From the NCBI GenBank assembly GCA_019636535.1, contig JAHBXK010000015.1, positions 1 through 64,000 of the forward strand: a DNA stretch of 64,000 nt. Reading direction: 5' to 3'. The position numbers and the translations under genes were made by a program. How positions within the stretch are numbered: position 1 is the stretch's first letter; the number at the start of each line of letters is the position of its first letter. This DNA comes from Phycisphaeraceae bacterium (lineage in GTDB: Bacteria; Planctomycetota; Phycisphaerae; Phycisphaerales; UBA1924). Under the pieces are notes generated by a model. The model did not search any database. It was not told the DNA's origin and saw nothing but the letters and a program-made list of their open reading frames with translations. Shown here piece after piece: positions 61,723 through 64,000 of the stretch.

Positions 61723-63027
61723 ATGCCCACCAACATTGTTATCCCCGAACTCGGCGAATCGGTCACCGAAGGCGTCATCGCGACTTGGCGGAAGAAACCC
61801 GGCGAGTTCGTCAAACAGGACGAAACAGTTCTGGATCTCGAGACCGACAAGATCACGATGGAACTCCCCGCGCCCGCTTCGGGCGTACTTTCGCCGAGCA
61901 ACAAGGTCGGTGACCGCGTGAAGGTTGGGTCGGTGGTCGGAACGATCGACGATTCGGCCAAAGTGCCCACCAACGAGACTAAAGCCACAACGACTTTGCA
62001 GCCTGTAGGGGCTTCGGTGGTGGCACCGCCTTCCCCGGCACCCGTCACAACGTCGAACGGTTCGGCCAGCACCGCCAGTGCAGGTCACGCCGACGGGGAC
62101 GTTCGTGCCACGCCACTGGCCCGCAAACTCGCACAGGAACACGGAGTAGACCTGTCCAAGGTCCACGGCAGCGGCGCTGGGGGTCGAGTCCGTGAGCAGG
62201 ACGTTCTCGAAGTTGTCCGCGGCGGTGGCGGTGGGGGGGCCATCGTGGTCGAGTCCAAAGCCCCGCCCACGAGCGTCTCGGCACCAACCCCAGCGCCGAC
62301 GAATGGTGGCGTGCGCCGCGAGCGCATGTCCACGCTCCGCCAGCGCATCGCCCAGCGTCTCGTCGAGGCCCAGCACAACGCCGCCATGCTCACCACCTTC
62401 AACGAAGTGGACATGAGCGCGGTCATGGCCTTGCGCACACGTCACAAGGAGGCGTTCGAGAAGAAGCACGGCGTCGGTCTGGGCTTCATGTCGTTCTTCG
62501 TCAAGGCCTGCGTGCAGGCCCTGTCGTCCTTCCCGCTGGTCAACGCCTCCATCGTGCGTTCCGCCGAGGGCGAACTTGAGGTCGAGCACCACGACTCAAA
62601 GGACATCGCCATTGCCGTTGGTACACCCAAGGGGTTGGTTGTCCCCGTGCTGCGCAGCTGCGAGGCCCTCTCGTTTGCGCAGATCGAGTCGGGCATCAAG
62701 GAACTGGCGGTCAAGGCCCGCGACGGCAAGCTGACGCTCAACGACCTGCAGGGCGGCACCTTTACGATCACCAACGGCGGCATCTATGGCTCGCTCATGA
62801 GCACGCCGATCCTCAACCCCCCCCAGACCGGCATCCTCGGCATGCACGCGATCAAGAACCGCGCGGTGGAGGATCCAACCAACCCCGGCCACGTCGCCAT
62901 CCGCCCGATGATGTACCTGGCGCTCAGTTACGACCACCGCCTGATCGACGGCGCAGAGGCTGTGCAGTTCTTGGTAACGATCAAGAACGCGCTCGAGCAG
63001 CCCGAGCGTCTGCTGATCGGCGTGTGA
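61723..63027 (+). CDS. sucB: Dihydrolipoyl succinyltransferase (2-oxoglutarate dehydrogenase E2)
   Basis: Moves the succinyl group to coenzyme A. The 434-residue protein begins with a lipoyl domain, lipoylated lysine K43 in [16 protein letters not shown], followed by an alanine- and proline-rich linker, the peripheral-subunit-binding domain ([23 protein letters not shown]), a second linker, and the catalytic domain with [20 protein letters not shown]. The active-site histidine is H405 in SYDHRLIDG. Only one lipoyl domain is present. The ATG at 61723 gives the standard [14 protein letters not shown] start. Confidence 0.96.
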   Translation: MPTNIVIPELGESVTEGVIATWRKKPGEFVKQDETVLDLETDKITMELPAPASGVLSPSNKVGDRVKVGSVVGTIDDSAKVPTNETKATTTLQPVGASVVAPPSPAPVTTSNGSASTASAGHADGDVRATPLARKLAQEHGVDLSKVHGSGAGGRVREQDVLEVVRGGGGGGAIVVESKAPPTSVSAPTPAPTNGGVRRERMSTLRQRIAQRLVEAQHNAAMLTTFNEVDMSAVMALRTRHKEAFEKKHGVGLGFMSFFVKACVQALSSFPLVNASIVRSAEGELEVEHHDSKDIAIAVGTPKGLVVPVLRSCEALSFAQIESGIKELAVKARDGKLTLNDLQGGTFTITNGGIYGSLMSTPILNPPQTGILGMHAIKNRAVEDPTNPGHVAIRPMMYLALSYDHRLIDGAEAVQFLVTIKNALEQPERLLIGV

Positions 63028-63177
63028 TCACTTCATGCCGTCGTGCAATCATCAGGCGACCCGGACGTCGTGAACCGATCGGCGTGCCGATCGCGGCGAG
63101 GTCTATTCTCTTGAAGTCGATCCGTTCATCGCGGCCGCGTGATTCCGGCCGCTCGGACGATGGAAAGGGGCACTCAC

Positions 63178-64000
63178 ATGTTGCGCTGGTCTCCGACGTC
63201 GCGAGCCTCCTCCGCGTGGCCGTTGCTGCTGGCATTGCTCTGCCTGCTGATGTCCTGCGACAACGCCCGCACCAACGGGCCCGCCGCCGCGGCGGGGGCG
63301 CCGACCGGCACGCCACGGACCGAGACTGATCCCTACGCCGGAGTCAACACGATCGCCGAGGATCGATCGGTGTGGCAGCAGTTGCTGAGCGATCACCGCG
63401 CGATCGTGCGCGTGGTCACGTACACGCCGACGGGTGTTGAGGCCACGACCGAATCGCTTGACTCGACGGTGCGGGCCCGCATCGTCGATCATGCGCGCAC
63501 GATGCAGGAACGCATGAAGGCCGGCGTGCCCGTGCGGATCTGGGATCCGGTCTTCTCGGATCTCTTCGGCGCGCACGCGTCCGTCAAGCTCGAGGTCAGC
63601 CAGACCGAGCTGGGCGTCAGGATCGTCGAGTCCAGCGCGGATCCCGACGTTGTGGACTTGCTCTGGTCGCACGCGGCGGGCGTCAGCGACTTCGTCCGCG
63701 ACGGCCACCGCGCCGGCCGGCGCTCGACGCACCGCATCGCCGCCGGTTCGGAGCCGCCCCCCGCGGAGGTCGCCATCGGCGGATCACCCCACAAGATCCT
63801 CCTCGCCCAACCGACCGCATCGCAGCTCTTATGGCTCAGATCGACCGGAGCGGGCGAAGTGCTGAACCTTCGCAAGCCCGACGAGCACCCGGAGTACGAC
63901 GAGTCGGCCGCGGCGGAGAAGGCCGGTCTGGACTACTGCTCCTTGCCGTACAAGACGCTCGACGAACTCACCGACGAGGTCTTCGACACCGCTCGCCGAC
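63178..64000 (+). CDS. Lipoprotein with phosphatase/DUF442-like domain (runs off the right edge)
   Basis: The frame is open from the ATG at 63178 to the window end, giving 274 residues without a stop. A lipoprotein signal ends in lipobox LMSC with the cysteine at residue 27, followed by an alanine-glycine linker. Residues 50-190 form a domain I do not recognise. From about residue 205 (KILLAQPTASQLLWLRSTGAGEVLNLRKPDEHPEYDESAAAEKAGLDYCSLPYKT) the pattern resembles the start of the DUF442/dual-specificity-phosphatase-like (beta-lactamase hydrolase-like) fold, whose catalytic HCxxGxxR would lie beyond the edge. It has AAGGGG 7 nt before the ATG. Downstream of sucB by 150 bp. Confidence 0.75.
   Translation, partial: MLRWSPTSRASSAWPLLLALLCLLMSCDNARTNGPAAAAGAPTGTPRTETDPYAGVNTIAEDRSVWQQLLSDHRAIVRVVTYTPTGVEATTESLDSTVRARIVDHARTMQERMKAGVPVRIWDPVFSDLFGAHASVKLEVSQTELGVRIVESSADPDVVDLLWSHAAGVSDFVRDGHRAGRRSTHRIAAGSEPPPAEVAIGGSPHKILLAQPTASQLLWLRSTGAGEVLNLRKPDEHPEYDESAAAEKAGLDYCSLPYKTLDELTDEVFDTARR

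Overview
The window looks like chromosomal DNA of a planctomycete, most likely of the Phycisphaerae type. The clues are high GC, a secreted protein with the LEPR-XLL motif near its N-terminus, several membrane proteins with zinc-ribbon motifs of the CKQC...CPEC kind, a PEP-CTERM-like C-terminal tail, and short operons scattered on both strands. The assignment is inference; there is no rRNA gene here to settle it. I see no insertion sequence, prophage, integrase or CRISPR array, so this is ordinary core chromosome with some lineage-specific genes.

Layout. 1-468: a tandem array of 21-bp, internally palindromic units flanked by a 13-bp inverted repeat, upstream of an aspartate-aminotransferase-type gene. 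1848-7302: scpA with a coupled zinc-ribbon membrane gene, kdsD, pyrC and tRNA-Pro(GGG). 7510-14362: a DUF1801 protein, a TPR lipoprotein, a GH63/MGH1-like glucosidase and a vanadium-haloperoxidase-like protein with a sorting tail. 14611-21701: two glycine-rich RRM proteins, cystathionine beta-synthase, SCO1, a ChaN-like lipoprotein, purM and metK. 21714-29740: an envelope block on the minus strand (O-antigen-ligase-like protein, WecA-like GlcNAc-1-P transferase, a TIGR02206 membrane protein, LptD). With kdsD this points to an outer membrane carrying LPS. 29786-31411: three poorly known small genes. 31475-33650: rpsP-trmD-rplS with its own promoter and terminators. 33755-43422: an aminotransferase, the LEPR/CAP protein, nnrE, a DUF151 nuclease, truD, a glycosyltransferase, a TonB-like protein and a GNAT. 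43515-53630: two more zinc-ribbon membrane proteins, an MFS exporter, a GNAT, a DUF2726 protein, a Y-family polymerase, SthA and HolB. 53695-58220: pstSCAB on the minus strand. 58688-64000: sucA, sucB and a lipoprotein gene running off the right edge.

The most unusual signals are three. First, about a dozen genes have a TANNNT hexamer 5-9 nt before the start codon and no Shine-Dalgarno, suggesting widespread leaderless transcription, while other genes have good GGAGG sites. Second, the palindromic 21-bp array at the left edge. Third, in-frame insertions in housekeeping proteins: about 150 residues in PstA (part of it resembling a flagellar hook-associated-protein module), about 44 in PurM and about 34 in TrmD. 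I did not find a clear new defence or biosynthetic system. Coordinates of start codons were chosen by hand from Shine-Dalgarno sites, -10 positions and family N-termini.
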